A stretch of DNA of 39,634 nt. Origin: a virus. Below are positions 22,674 to 30,705 of this stretch, in pieces (the first letter of the stretch is position 1; each line of letters begins with the position of its first letter). Below the pieces are notes generated by a model. It saw nothing but the letters and a program-made list of their open reading frames with translations, did not search any database and was not told where the DNA came from. The stretch is from the IMG/VR virus record IMGVR_UViG_3300025326_000106, positions 1 to 39,634 of that record, one strand, 5' to 3'. The position numbers were made by a program, and so were the translations under genes.

Positions 22674-22871
22674 GTGAAGTTCTATGCAACCGTAGTTGTC
22701 AGGACTGGCTGGAACCCAACCGAACTGACTACCTATGATTTCGGTTCGGTTTCGCTGAAAATACTCTTGAGGAAAGTGGCCGAGATTATCAACGAAAACA
22801 CGCTTTTGGTTGATATGCACCTATGGAACGATAACAAAAGGAATGAGATTGTCAAAGCAAGAGGAGATTAG
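22674..22871 (+). CDS. Only plus-strand gene: 65-aa protein of unknown function
   Basis: GTG start with AAAGGAG seven bases upstream. KFYATVVVRTGWNPTELTTY then SLKILLRKVAEIINENTLLV, DMHLWNDNKRNEIVKARGD: a compact alpha/beta protein with no recognised motif. It is divergent from the early operon and convergent with the 3D-domain gene, and a hairpin with a T-rich tail lies after it. Position suggests a regulator made from a separate transcript; function not shown. Confidence 0.65.
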   Translation: MKFYATVVVRTGWNPTELTTYDFGSVSLKILLRKVAEIINENTLLVDMHLWNDNKRNEIVKARGD

Positions 22872-22898
22872 TATAATTATACTGTCCGTTGTTTCCAC

Positions 22899-22926
22899 AG
22901 AAGGCTCTGCTGCCCTAGAGTCTTCT
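22899..22926 (+). terminator. Terminator-like hairpin at convergent gene ends
   Basis: agaaggctct (22899-22908) pairs with agagtcttct (22917-22926) with one mismatch, around an 8-nt loop, followed on the plus strand by TATTTT. It lies just after the plus-strand gene and overlaps the last codons of the 3D-domain gene; it may stop transcripts from both sides. Confidence 0.5.
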
Positions 22927-23382
22927 TATTTTCAATACCCTTCGGCCCCAAGCTATAGCGTCATCATAATTTGGAAAGTAAACGTCAATCTTGTTGCCCT
23001 TTATAGCACCACCCCTATCAAGAACCGTACAAATCCCATAGCCAGGTATTTCAAATTTTGTCCCAAAAGGATAAACAGGGTCGGCAGCACAGATTCCATA
23101 AGCAACCCTAGCCCCGGAAGCGGTGTAGTACCCCGTCCCTTCTTGCTGGCTGGTGCTGTAACCAGTTACGCTATAAAAGCCGTTAGGGGCGACCACAGGG
23201 CCTCTGGCAAGCATTTGTGGTTTTGGAGTATATTTTTTAGATTTTATGGATACTGTTATTACAGGCCCTTGATATTCTGCGGGTTTTGGGGTTTGCCTAG
23301 TTTGGTTTTCGGCTGCCGTATCTCCGTTAAATATTAAAACTAGGAAAATAATCAGGAGATACGGTAAGAAAATTCTATACAA
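22915..23382 (-). CDS. 3D-domain cell-wall enzyme with signal peptide
   Basis: 155 aa. Residues 1-20 (YRIFLPYLLIIFLVLIFNG) are a signal peptide or anchor. The 3D domain at about 68-155 has the three conserved Asp in AADPVYPFG (Asp101), VLDRGGAIKG (Asp122) and NKIDVYF (Asp133) and is related to double-psi barrel lytic transglycosylases (YabE/MltA-like). It likely cleaves peptidoglycan outside the membrane. TTG start, no ribosome site; an extended -10 box stands just upstream, so it may have its own, nearly leaderless transcript separate from the lysis genes. Confidence 0.8.
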   Translation of the reverse strand: MYRIFLPYLLIIFLVLIFNGDTAAENQTRQTPKPAEYQGPVITVSIKSKKYTPKPQMLARGPVVAPNGFYSVTGYSTSQQEGTGYYTASGARVAYGICAADPVYPFGTKFEIPGYGICTVLDRGGAIKGNKIDVYFPNYDDAIAWGRRVLKIRRL

Positions 23383-23390
23383 CCGATATA

Positions 23391-23399
23391 ATTATACCA
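23391..23399 (-). promoter_or_regulatory. Extended -10 box (TGGTATAAT) before the 3D-domain gene
   Basis: Minus strand 23399-23391 reads TGGTATAAT, the same nine bases as before the portal gene. The expected transcription start is 2-4 nt before the TTG codon at 23380-23382. Confidence 0.5.
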
Positions 23400-23410
23400 C
23401 TTATATACAA

Positions 23411-23434
23411 GAAGCCCCAACTAAGTAGGGCTTC
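23411..23434 (-). terminator. Terminator-like hairpin after the lysis genes
   Basis: gaagcccc (23411-23418) pairs with gggcttc (23428-23434). On the minus strand the stem is followed by TTGTATAT, a weak U-tract. It lies between the holin-like gene and the promoter of the 3D-domain gene, so it probably ends the late transcript. Confidence 0.55.
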
Positions 23435-23451
23435 AAGTACCGGCATCATGA

Positions 23452-23622
23452 TTATTTTCCAGTTACACTTGCTCTAAGAAATACTGCTGCGATTGCACCA
23501 AGTCCTGCGATTACTGTTTGAAACGTCTCGGTGTCCCAGCTAATTACATTAAAGAATTGAAGCACGGCAACAACAAAAATTACTCCAGCCGTAATATAAG
23601 TTCTTCTTCCGGTAAGATTCAT
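23452..23622 (-). CDS. Holin-like membrane protein, 56 aa
   Basis: MNLTGRRTYITAGVIFVVAV... with a span at about 9-26, then a polar SWDTETFQ turn and a second moderate span (TVIAGLGAIAAVFLRA). Two spans and position directly after the endolysin gene (TAATG junction) fit a class II holin that releases the endolysin. Short for a holin, so medium certainty. Confidence 0.6.
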   Translation of the reverse strand: MNLTGRRTYITAGVIFVVAVLQFFNVISWDTETFQTVIAGLGAIAAVFLRASVTGK

Positions 23623-24572
23623 TATTTATCACCACCTTTACTAAATGGGTTTTTCCAATCATAACCACCCATAAAATTAGCAACAGATTTTACCAGTTTA
23701 ATAAAACTGTTGTCGGTTTGTAGAATATTAAACCTAGTTGGTTTTTCATTTATTACTACTGGTTCGGTGAGTTTTAATTTGAGGTCGGTCTCTGTCTTTT
23801 TTTTATCAACAGCGTCTTTTTTATATTCTTCTATTTGAGTAATGAGGGTATCATTAACAGCGTTTTGGTCTTCTATTGTCTTTTGAAGTTTCTCTATTTG
23901 TCCTTGCAGGGTAACTATACCGGCATTCAAAGTGGCTATTTCTTTATCATATTGGGATTTCTTTACCCATTTGATTAAATAGTGTTTAGTTGCGTAGGCT
24001 CCAGCACTAAGTTTGCTTTTACGCCACGATTCAATATCGTATTTATTTGGTTTTTTACCGAGTAAAACTGTGAATAAAGCTGCTAATCTTTCCAGTTCTA
24101 AGTCCACGTTATTTACCCCCTTTGACCATTGTACCACTTTGGTTAAGTCAATCAAACGCCCTGCAGGGTCGGCAAATTCTATATGACAAACCGGCCCCGT
24201 TACAGTACCTGTTTGTCCAGTATAACCAATAAGCTGTCCTTTGGTTACTACCTGTCCTGATTTTATTATTAGAGAATCCATGTGAGCAAATCCTATGCGG
24301 TAGCCGTTATTTAATTTAATCCTACAAAATCTTCCGTAACCTGTTTTATAATCTTTGGCAGTAGTAACGGGAGAATAAACCTCAATAACTTTACCTGCTT
24401 CTGGTGCAAAGGTTTTGATTTTTAGTTTAGGTGGGTAATCTGTACCTGTGTGGGGAAGGGGAATCTTTTGTCCTTTGTAATTAATAAAATAATCGTAAGG
24501 GCCAAGCCTTCCAAAGTTACCTGTTACAGGTAGGATTGGAGTATCAAAAGGCCATAAAAGTTTAATAGACAT
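23622..24572 (-). CDS. M23 endopeptidase endolysin
   Basis: 316 aa. The M23 metallopeptidase domain (about 15-150) has HTGTDYP with zinc ligands His41 and Asp45, FAHMD with His97, and CHIEF with His130. It cuts peptide cross-bridges of peptidoglycan. Residues about 165-200 resemble a small wall-binding or linker region, 205-255 are a long coiled coil, and the end is basic. No signal peptide, so it needs the holin to exit. An alternative is a tail-tip peptidase, given that fibre genes precede it. Confidence 0.83.
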   Translation of the reverse strand: MSIKLLWPFDTPILPVTGNFGRLGPYDYFINYKGQKIPLPHTGTDYPPKLKIKTFAPEAGKVIEVYSPVTTAKDYKTGYGRFCRIKLNNGYRIGFAHMDSLIIKSGQVVTKGQLIGYTGQTGTVTGPVCHIEFADPAGRLIDLTKVVQWSKGVNNVDLELERLAALFTVLLGKKPNKYDIESWRKSKLSAGAYATKHYLIKWVKKSQYDKEIATLNAGIVTLQGQIEKLQKTIEDQNAVNDTLITQIEEYKKDAVDKKKTETDLKLKLTEPVVINEKPTRFNILQTDNSFIKLVKSVANFMGGYDWKNPFSKGGDK

Positions 24573-24573
24573 T

Positions 24574-24879
24574 TTATTTATTTAGATGTTCTTTAATTTC
24601 TTTACCTAAAGTGTTTTCAATATTAGACTTTTGGGATAATGCCTGCAGGACTATTTGCTTCAAGTAGTCTTTCTTAAATTTAACATCTTTGTAAGCACCC
24701 TCTAGCCTATTATTTTCTTTTTCCAAATACTCTACCCTTTTAGTTAAATCATTTATGGAATCTCTAAGGAGGTTAAGGTCGTTGCGTCTTATTTGGTAAA
24801 CAAAAAAAGATCCTCCTAAAGCTAGGGCGGTTGCTGCTCCTACCCAACCTATTAATGTTTGTGGTAACTCTAAGCCCAT
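24574..24879 (-). CDS. Membrane-anchored coiled-coil protein, 101 aa
   Basis: A membrane span (IGWVGAATALALGGSFFVYQ) is followed by a coiled coil (DSINDLTKRVEYLEKENNRL). This is the layout of XhlA-like phage membrane proteins that work with holins, although XhlA has the reverse order. The frame opens six codons earlier at a TTG, but the ATG two bases after the previous stop is preferred. Confidence 0.6.
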   Translation of the reverse strand: MGLELPQTLIGWVGAATALALGGSFFVYQIRRNDLNLLRDSINDLTKRVEYLEKENNRLEGAYKDVKFKKDYLKQIVLQALSQKSNIENTLGKEIKEHLNK

Positions 24880-24880
24880 T

Positions 24881-25780
24881 TTAAATAATCTCCACAATAA
24901 TAAAGCTTGTCATAGTAGCGTTTGCCAACGTGCTTGTCCCTGCTGTTGCTTGGCCACTAAGTTTATATGTATGGCTTCCAGTAGAAGGCATTAATATTAC
25001 CGTGCTAATAATAGTTTCGTTTGTGGCATTTGCACCCTGTACTAAAATACCTTGACTATAAGTAGTTGTACTTTCCTTAATACGAAGTACCGACCTGTTT
25101 CCTGCTGCGGTATTTGCAAACAAGGTAAAAGTAGTTATCTTAATACGTTTGTTGGCAGGAACAATTACCGGAACCGATAAACCAGTAAGATCAACTTCGC
25201 TAGTTATACCTCCTTGATCTGAGGTTGCCTGTCTATAGCCAATCACCCCAGGAGTAGGGTTTCGGTTATAGATTAAATTACCTAGAGAATCTACAACAGA
25301 TAAAATTACACTTGATATAGTTGGGCCGGTCGGCCCTAGTTGTCCTTGATTGATTGCGTTTTGGGAAGCTATGGTAGTGGCCCCTGTAATTACTACTGCA
25401 ATACGAATTGCATTTGAAGCAAGTGAAGGAGAAGCAGCGTTATTGGCGACTTCTGTATATGTGATCACCCCATCATCTCCTAAATCTACATAAGTGTCTT
25501 TTGAAGCAGTAAACGTCCTTGCAGAAACGGCCGAGGCGGTAACTCTTTTGCCGTTTATGTAGGCAACCACACTTGTCATTGAGGCGTTTCTGTTAACACC
25601 AGCATTATCAGCAGTCCAAACACCGCCGCCAGAAACAAAATTAGCTAAAGCCTCGCCTCTAAAAAGCTCTAACTTGTTATTATTTACGTCCTCCGAACCA
25701 CTAGCCAACCCATCATGGGTAGCCTTATGTTCTGTCGGATCTAATATTTGGTCTGTTGAATAAGTCGGGCCGCCACTCAT
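24881..25780 (-). CDS. Tail fibre or receptor-binding protein, 299 aa
   Basis: The N-terminus YSTDQILDPTEHKATHDGLA is a fibre attachment type; the middle has INGKRVTASAVSARTFTASK, VDLGDDGVITYTEV and IAVVITGATTIASQNAIN, common in phage baseplate fibres. The C-terminal 110 residues form a beta-rich head domain ending SFIIVEII, similar in style to the last strand of the 168-aa protein. It lies last in the tail-tip group, where receptor binders usually are. Confidence 0.75.
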   Translation of the reverse strand: MSGGPTYSTDQILDPTEHKATHDGLASGSEDVNNNKLELFRGEALANFVSGGGVWTADNAGVNRNASMTSVVAYINGKRVTASAVSARTFTASKDTYVDLGDDGVITYTEVANNAASPSLASNAIRIAVVITGATTIASQNAINQGQLGPTGPTISSVILSVVDSLGNLIYNRNPTPGVIGYRQATSDQGGITSEVDLTGLSVPVIVPANKRIKITTFTLFANTAAGNRSVLRIKESTTTYSQGILVQGANATNETIISTVILMPSTGSHTYKLSGQATAGTSTLANATMTSFIIVEII

Positions 25781-25785
25781 AGTTT

Positions 25786-27480
25786 TTAATCTGGAACAGT
25801 TGGATTATTAACAGTTTCCAACTTTCCTATAGAGATTGATTGCTCTGCCATTTGTTTATATGGATTAACAATCAATTCTTTCGCTTCTAATATTATATCA
25901 TTAGGGCTGTATGTTAGTCTTCCTATCTGCAATATTATGGTTCCAAAGTCCCTGAAATTCATGCCCCACTTATCTACTCCCCAACGTGCTTGACCCCAAC
26001 GGCTACTGCCACCCTGACCGATATTTGCCAGAGAAATAACCTGACCGACAGTAATACTTTCAATATCATAACCACCAGGACTATCCCCCACATTACTATC
26101 TATAACTTGGATATTCGCCCGTAGTCTGGCTGAATTAGTTTCCTTTAGAAAACTGTTTACTATAGTATCGGCAGTTGCTTCAAGTGTAACTCGGTTATCA
26201 TTTAAGGAAACAGCTTTGACACCGAAAGTATCTATAAGGCTTTGGTCAAAGTATTTTTTGTAAAAGTTTACTCCGGTAGAAACCTCGCCACCAGTAAAAT
26301 AAACCGTATTTACTACAGTTTGGCTTACGGCATTTAATTCGTTTACAGCGATATTCTTTCCGTAAACTAACTTATGTTCGTAATCGTCGGCAGCCCCCCT
26401 AACAAAAAGAATGTTATTAGCTTGGTCTACATACCAGTAAAAATTGGCTGGACAAAGTTCAATGATTTTGTTTATACACTCCAAAATACTCATTACTTTA
26501 AATGTATAGGTCGCTGTTGTAAGGCTCGGTTCTAAAGAAGCCCCGTCGTAATTTATCTTCCCGCCCCTCAAAATATAGTTGTCTAAAATATCTCTAAGCA
26601 TTTCCACAGGGTCTATGTCTGTGTAGGTAAAGGTTGTGGTTAAATTAGCTGGTTCTAAAAGGAAATTTAATTCACCGGTTTGTGTAAACCAGCCAGCAGC
26701 GTTGTCATTAAATAGCCAAGTATAGTCATCAAAAACATTGTCGGCATCATAATAAAGGTTTGGAGTACCGCCACTTCCAGGAGATATAACAAAATGATAA
26801 TACTTACCCTGCTCTAAATTTATACCAAAAGGGAAAACAAACTCGAAATCGTAAATATCTGGAGCAGCACTTATAAGCTGTTGCGATGCAAGAACAATAC
26901 TTGTACCCGTTGGTAGAACACTGGTACCTGTTGGTAGCCCACCATTATCTTCAACCAAATCAAAATTTTCCATAGCCTGAGCAGCATCCAAATATAAATG
27001 TAACCTCCTTATCGAATCATAGCTTGCCCTAAACCTTAGAGCTATAGAATCCTGTCCTGTCACAATAGGGAAAGTAGAAGAAGTACCGTCAGCTTGATTA
27101 TCTACCTGGTTTTCTGCACTTACTTCAAAGTTTTCTGCCATATAATCAGCCAAATCAGCACCGAAGCCCAGCAATACAACTTCGGTATATTTTTCTTTAT
27201 CTGAGAAATAAGGTCGATACTCACTTATAAAACCTTGAAAGAGATTTTGACCTTCGGGTGTTTCTTTATCATGAATTGTAATAATAACCTTGTTGTTGAA
27301 ATCGACATCACTACTTAATGTATCTGGATCTCTGGCCAAGACTAACCTAAGCTCTGAACCGGCCGAATTTATTTCTTGGCTAAAGGAAGGCTCACTAACA
27401 ACGTCATCCCAAGTAGCCAAAAAATTATCAGTATCGTCAAAGACCCTGTAATTGTAAGTCTTTTGATTAGGGTTGCTCAT
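25786..27480 (-). CDS. Tail-tip hub protein (Tal/gp27-like), 564 aa
   Basis: The N-terminus YRVFDDTDNFLATWDDVVSE then PSFSQEINSAGSELRLVLAR is the start of siphophage tail-associated hub proteins. LQIGRLTYSPNDIILEAKEL near the end matches the family. Residues about 130-260 (SIALRFRASYDSIRRLHLYL; FEFVFPFGINLEQGKYYHFV) look like an inserted beta-sandwich, possibly carbohydrate binding. SSRWGQARWGVDKWGMN is a Trp repeat near 490-510. Overlaps the previous gene by 14 nt. Confidence 0.78.
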   Translation of the reverse strand: MSNPNQKTYNYRVFDDTDNFLATWDDVVSEPSFSQEINSAGSELRLVLARDPDTLSSDVDFNNKVIITIHDKETPEGQNLFQGFISEYRPYFSDKEKYTEVVLLGFGADLADYMAENFEVSAENQVDNQADGTSSTFPIVTGQDSIALRFRASYDSIRRLHLYLDAAQAMENFDLVEDNGGLPTGTSVLPTGTSIVLASQQLISAAPDIYDFEFVFPFGINLEQGKYYHFVISPGSGGTPNLYYDADNVFDDYTWLFNDNAAGWFTQTGELNFLLEPANLTTTFTYTDIDPVEMLRDILDNYILRGGKINYDGASLEPSLTTATYTFKVMSILECINKIIELCPANFYWYVDQANNILFVRGAADDYEHKLVYGKNIAVNELNAVSQTVVNTVYFTGGEVSTGVNFYKKYFDQSLIDTFGVKAVSLNDNRVTLEATADTIVNSFLKETNSARLRANIQVIDSNVGDSPGGYDIESITVGQVISLANIGQGGSSRWGQARWGVDKWGMNFRDFGTIILQIGRLTYSPNDIILEAKELIVNPYKQMAEQSISIGKLETVNNPTVPD

Positions 27481-28156
27481 AAATTATTTCTATTGACACA
27501 CTTGAATCTAAAAACGATAAGTATGCATCTTCTTCAATCGGGTCGCCCGAAATCGCTTGCAAACCTCTAACTCCCCTAAAATAGAAGTCAGGAACTATAT
27601 CATACAAATCATTTTTACCCACCATATAAATTCTTATTGGGTCTGACCCACCAACCAAACTTTGAACATAATCAATCATAGCTTTAGTAGATAGAAAACT
27701 AGGACTGGCCACTGACGGGTCTATAAAAAACTTTGTGTTTCTTGAACCAAGAATCGGATAGGTATCTGGGTTATTTAGAGTATCTAAGTTTATCCAATCA
27801 GCAGGGGCCAAAGCACCGCCTCCCCAATCATACTGGATAAGAAAAATATCAACGTAATCAGTACCAGTAGGCGGAAAAGCAGTAAAGTTTATTGTTACTT
27901 TAACGTCTTTAATCACTGCGTCTGCTGGAATACTGGCAACACTAAAAACCAAACCTGCTGTATATACATAATAATCAAACTGGTAAATACTTCTGCCGAC
28001 TTTGTTTATACCATCACTTAGATAATCGGCCTGAATTGTAGCGATAGCCTCCCCCCTGCGAGCCTCCTCATAGGTGAATTGATTATTAACTATATAAGAA
28101 GCCAAATACTCTGTATCAGCATGGGCCTGAATTGTAGCAGTTTGTCGATAAGCCAT
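27467..28156 (-). CDS. Tail-tip protein, 229 aa
   Basis: MAYRQTATIQAHADTEYLAS..., then a beta-rich body with VIKDVKVTINFTAFPPTGTD and VDIFLIQYDWGG, probably a jelly-roll-like domain. The frame continues 22 codons upstream and would add a false signal peptide inside the Dit gene; the ATG at 28156, immediately after the Dit stop (TGATATG), is preferred. Tail-tip role by position. Confidence 0.65.
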   Translation of the reverse strand: MAYRQTATIQAHADTEYLASYIVNNQFTYEEARRGEAIATIQADYLSDGINKVGRSIYQFDYYVYTAGLVFSVASIPADAVIKDVKVTINFTAFPPTGTDYVDIFLIQYDWGGGALAPADWINLDTLNNPDTYPILGSRNTKFFIDPSVASPSFLSTKAMIDYVQSLVGGSDPIRIYMVGKNDLYDIVPDFYFRGVRGLQAISGDPIEEDAYLSFLDSSVSIEIIYEQP

Positions 28157-28157
28157 A

Positions 28158-28928
28158 TCAGAGCCAACGTTTCGTATAAGTAAAGCCAACAGTAACACTG
28201 CGGCCAGTAAAATTATCTTCATAGACTATCTTCTTACCTGTTCCAGGGTCAAAAGTCAAAAACTTTCCAGTATAATTTACTTCTGTTCCGTTTACTTTGA
28301 CAGTTTTATTGGCAGAGTCTATCTGTAAAATGTCGCTATTACTCCAATCCCTAGTAACTATTATTTCCTCACCACTATCAGGATTGGTGATCGTAACTAT
28401 TTTGCCGGTAGCACCACTAAGACTAGCGAAAGTAAAAGTAATAACTGGTGTGGCTTTATAGCTACCTAAAATATTAAAAGTTTTTTCCCCATAAAAAGCG
28501 GTTATTGCTGCTCCCATAGCTATAGATGTCGATTGAGTATTGTAACCAAAAGGATTGCTACAAAGAAAAGTAATTGTAAAAGTATTAAAACCACCGTTGG
28601 CCTCACTAAATATTATCTGTGAGACAGTGGCCGTGTATTCCCTTTCAATTCCAGACTGGTCAAATTTGAGAGGAGCTTCTTTTACTGATAAATAAATAAG
28701 CAAGTTATCTCTGGCTACTTCCAAAGATTGTCGGTTTGGGGCAACAATATGGCCTTCAATAACTATCTCTTTACTTTTATAATCGGCAGAAACCAACTTG
28801 GCCCCATCTTCATTGGCAAGGTCTTTTTTATCTACCGACCTTATGGGTAAAGAGTGAGCAAGGCGATTGGTAATCGTAATATATTCTATTGTGTCTAATC
28901 GGACATTATTAAAATATATAGGTAACAT
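28158..28928 (-). CDS. Distal tail protein (Dit)
   Basis: 256 aa. The start (PIYFNNVRLDTIEYITITNR), the N-terminal ring domain with EIVIEGHIVAPNRQSLEVAR and LKFDQSGIEREYTATVSQII, and the second domain from about 145 (FNILGSYKATPVITFTF) match Dit of siphophages. It forms the hub joining tail tube to tip. Follows the tape measure by 1 bp, the canonical position. Confidence 0.85.
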   Translation of the reverse strand: MLPIYFNNVRLDTIEYITITNRLAHSLPIRSVDKKDLANEDGAKLVSADYKSKEIVIEGHIVAPNRQSLEVARDNLLIYLSVKEAPLKFDQSGIEREYTATVSQIIFSEANGGFNTFTITFLCSNPFGYNTQSTSIAMGAAITAFYGEKTFNILGSYKATPVITFTFASLSGATGKIVTITNPDSGEEIIVTRDWSNSDILQIDSANKTVKVNGTEVNYTGKFLTFDPGTGKKIVYEDNFTGRSVTVGFTYTKRWL

Positions 28929-28929
28929 A

Positions 28930-30681
28930 TTATTTAGGTTTAATTGTTAGCCCCAAGTTTGCTAACTCTTGGTTTCTGGTAAATCTTCTAAGAAAATCGT
29001 CAGCTTGTACTTGAGAACCGATATTTATATCACCAAGCACTGTCGTATTTGCTGTATTGTTATTTGTACTTTGAGCTAATCCTGGGAAGTTAGGTCTTAC
29101 AGTAGCCGTAAAATCTCTTGAAATTGAATTTATCTCGTCAAACATCCCACCATAAAGACTTGTTATCTTATCAGTACCTTTGCTTATTAAATCTACTAGG
29201 CTAGGCGAATGTCTTGAAAACGGGTTTAGATTCTTTAAAGTTTCAACCACCTTGCCCACCTGTTCCTTAATCCAATTAAAGGCCTTTTCAAAGGGTGCTT
29301 TTAAAGTATTGTAAACATTTTTTAGGGCATTTCTTATTGAAGAATCAATACCTTTAAAAAAGGCAATAAGTTTACTGGCCATATTTATTACAAAAGAAAT
29401 TACTTTAATCATAAAAGTAAATTGCTTAATTGCCAGCAATATGGCCCCGAAAATTACTACTCCTATAACCACTGCTAAAAATTTTAGTATCGGTATTAAA
29501 GTCGGAGCAACCAAAGTCCAAAGTTGTTTTAGGGCAGGAAGCAAGTCCTTTGAAAACGCAGTCCAAAGTTGCATAACCGCCGGTATCAAAAAGTTAGTAA
29601 CTGCAAATGTAATTAAATCGAAGGCGGCTTTTATTGTATCTACTATTGGTTGTAGAGCTTTTAATGTATTATCCAAACCGCCAAAATGTTCGATAAGTTT
29701 TTGAATACCAAAAGCTAACAATGCCCCAGCAGCGATAAATGGTAACAAGGGGGCAAACAAGGTAATAAATCCGGCTGCTAAAGCTAAAACCGCAGGTACA
29801 AGACCGCCCATGATAGCACCAGCTATTATTGGCAAGTGAGGTTGTAATTGTTGCAGCTTCTCTATAAAGAAGTTTAGAACCCCTTGTGGCCCACCCATAG
29901 CTGTAAACCAATCATTAAAGGCTTGAATAACAGGTTCCAAACTATTGCTAATACCCTCACCTATAAGCTCCATGAAATCACTGAACGTATTTTTTGCTAT
30001 TGTCAGTTGCCCAGCAAAGGTCTTGCCAGCAGCCTCGGCACTACCACCAAATTCGGTTTTCAACTCTTTCATTATCAAGGCTTGGGCCTCAGCCGAACGA
30101 CCTGTTTCAACTAAGTTTTTTATTACATCTTGCTGTGCTTCATTGAAATTAACACCAACCCTACGCAAAGCCGTGACACCTAAAATTGGATCTTGAAGGG
30201 CTTTTCCAAGCTGTATAGCAGATGATTTTACATCCTGACCAAGTGCTTGGCTCATGTCTAGCATTATTTCTGTAGCCTCTGGAAATATATCCTTGCCTAT
30301 TTTAGTAAAGGTTAAAAGTAGGTTTTCACCAGTTTGGATTGTTTCGTCACTAAATTTAGTTGTCTTTTGTAAAGAGGCCGCAAGTTTGGAAACTTGGTCT
30401 GCGGTTACGCCAGCGACACCGCCAGTAGATTTCAAGACTGCCTGAGTCTGAGCCATGACGTTTTGTGCTTCGGTAAAGGCTTGGATAGATTTGACCCCGA
30501 AGGCTACCGCCCCAGCAGCAGCAGCAGTCAGACCACCAAGCAAGGCAAATGAACCGCCTTCAGCCGCTTTAGTAGCACTACCTAAACCATGAAATTTCCT
30601 GCTTGCTGAGTCTACATCACCTTCAAACTTGCCCTTGTCTAAATTTAGAGTATATTTTATTGATCCAACTTCAGTTGCAAT
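28930..30681 (-). CDS. Tape measure protein, apparent ATT start
   Basis: 583 aa from 30681. The segment FTEAQNVMAQTQAVLKSTGG, SKFSDETIQ-like KTTKFSDETIQTGENLL and LGKALQDPILGVTALRRVGV are strong tape-measure signatures; hydrophobic spans follow at about 260-340 and 385-440. A TTG start at 30543 would remove 46 residues that form a normal family N-terminus (ATEVGSIKYTLNLDKGKFEG). In that frame the only start near the strong GGAGG (5-nt spacing) is ATT at 30679-30681, where an ATG is expected. It sets tail length, so the tail is about 80-90 nm by the usual residue-to-length relation. That length is an estimate. Confidence 0.88.
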   Translation of the reverse strand: MATEVGSIKYTLNLDKGKFEGDVDSASRKFHGLGSATKAAEGGSFALLGGLTAAAAGAVAFGVKSIQAFTEAQNVMAQTQAVLKSTGGVAGVTADQVSKLAASLQKTTKFSDETIQTGENLLLTFTKIGKDIFPEATEIMLDMSQALGQDVKSSAIQLGKALQDPILGVTALRRVGVNFNEAQQDVIKNLVETGRSAEAQALIMKELKTEFGGSAEAAGKTFAGQLTIAKNTFSDFMELIGEGISNSLEPVIQAFNDWFTAMGGPQGVLNFFIEKLQQLQPHLPIIAGAIMGGLVPAVLALAAGFITLFAPLLPFIAAGALLAFGIQKLIEHFGGLDNTLKALQPIVDTIKAAFDLITFAVTNFLIPAVMQLWTAFSKDLLPALKQLWTLVAPTLIPILKFLAVVIGVVIFGAILLAIKQFTFMIKVISFVINMASKLIAFFKGIDSSIRNALKNVYNTLKAPFEKAFNWIKEQVGKVVETLKNLNPFSRHSPSLVDLISKGTDKITSLYGGMFDEINSISRDFTATVRPNFPGLAQSTNNNTANTTVLGDINIGSQVQADDFLRRFTRNQELANLGLTIKPK

Positions 30682-30705
30682 ATTATCCTCCTATAAAAAT
30701 ACCGC

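Noticed and set aside
22521-22871. 116-aa version of the plus-strand gene starting at 22521
   Set aside because: Its first 51 codons lie over the leftward promoter and attenuator; the GTG at 22674 with AAAGGAG is the supported start.
28157-28222. Signal-peptide-like N-terminus (MKIILLAAVLLLALLI) on the tail-tip protein
   Set aside because: It lies entirely inside the end of the Dit gene in another frame; the ATG at 28156 right after the Dit stop is a better start.
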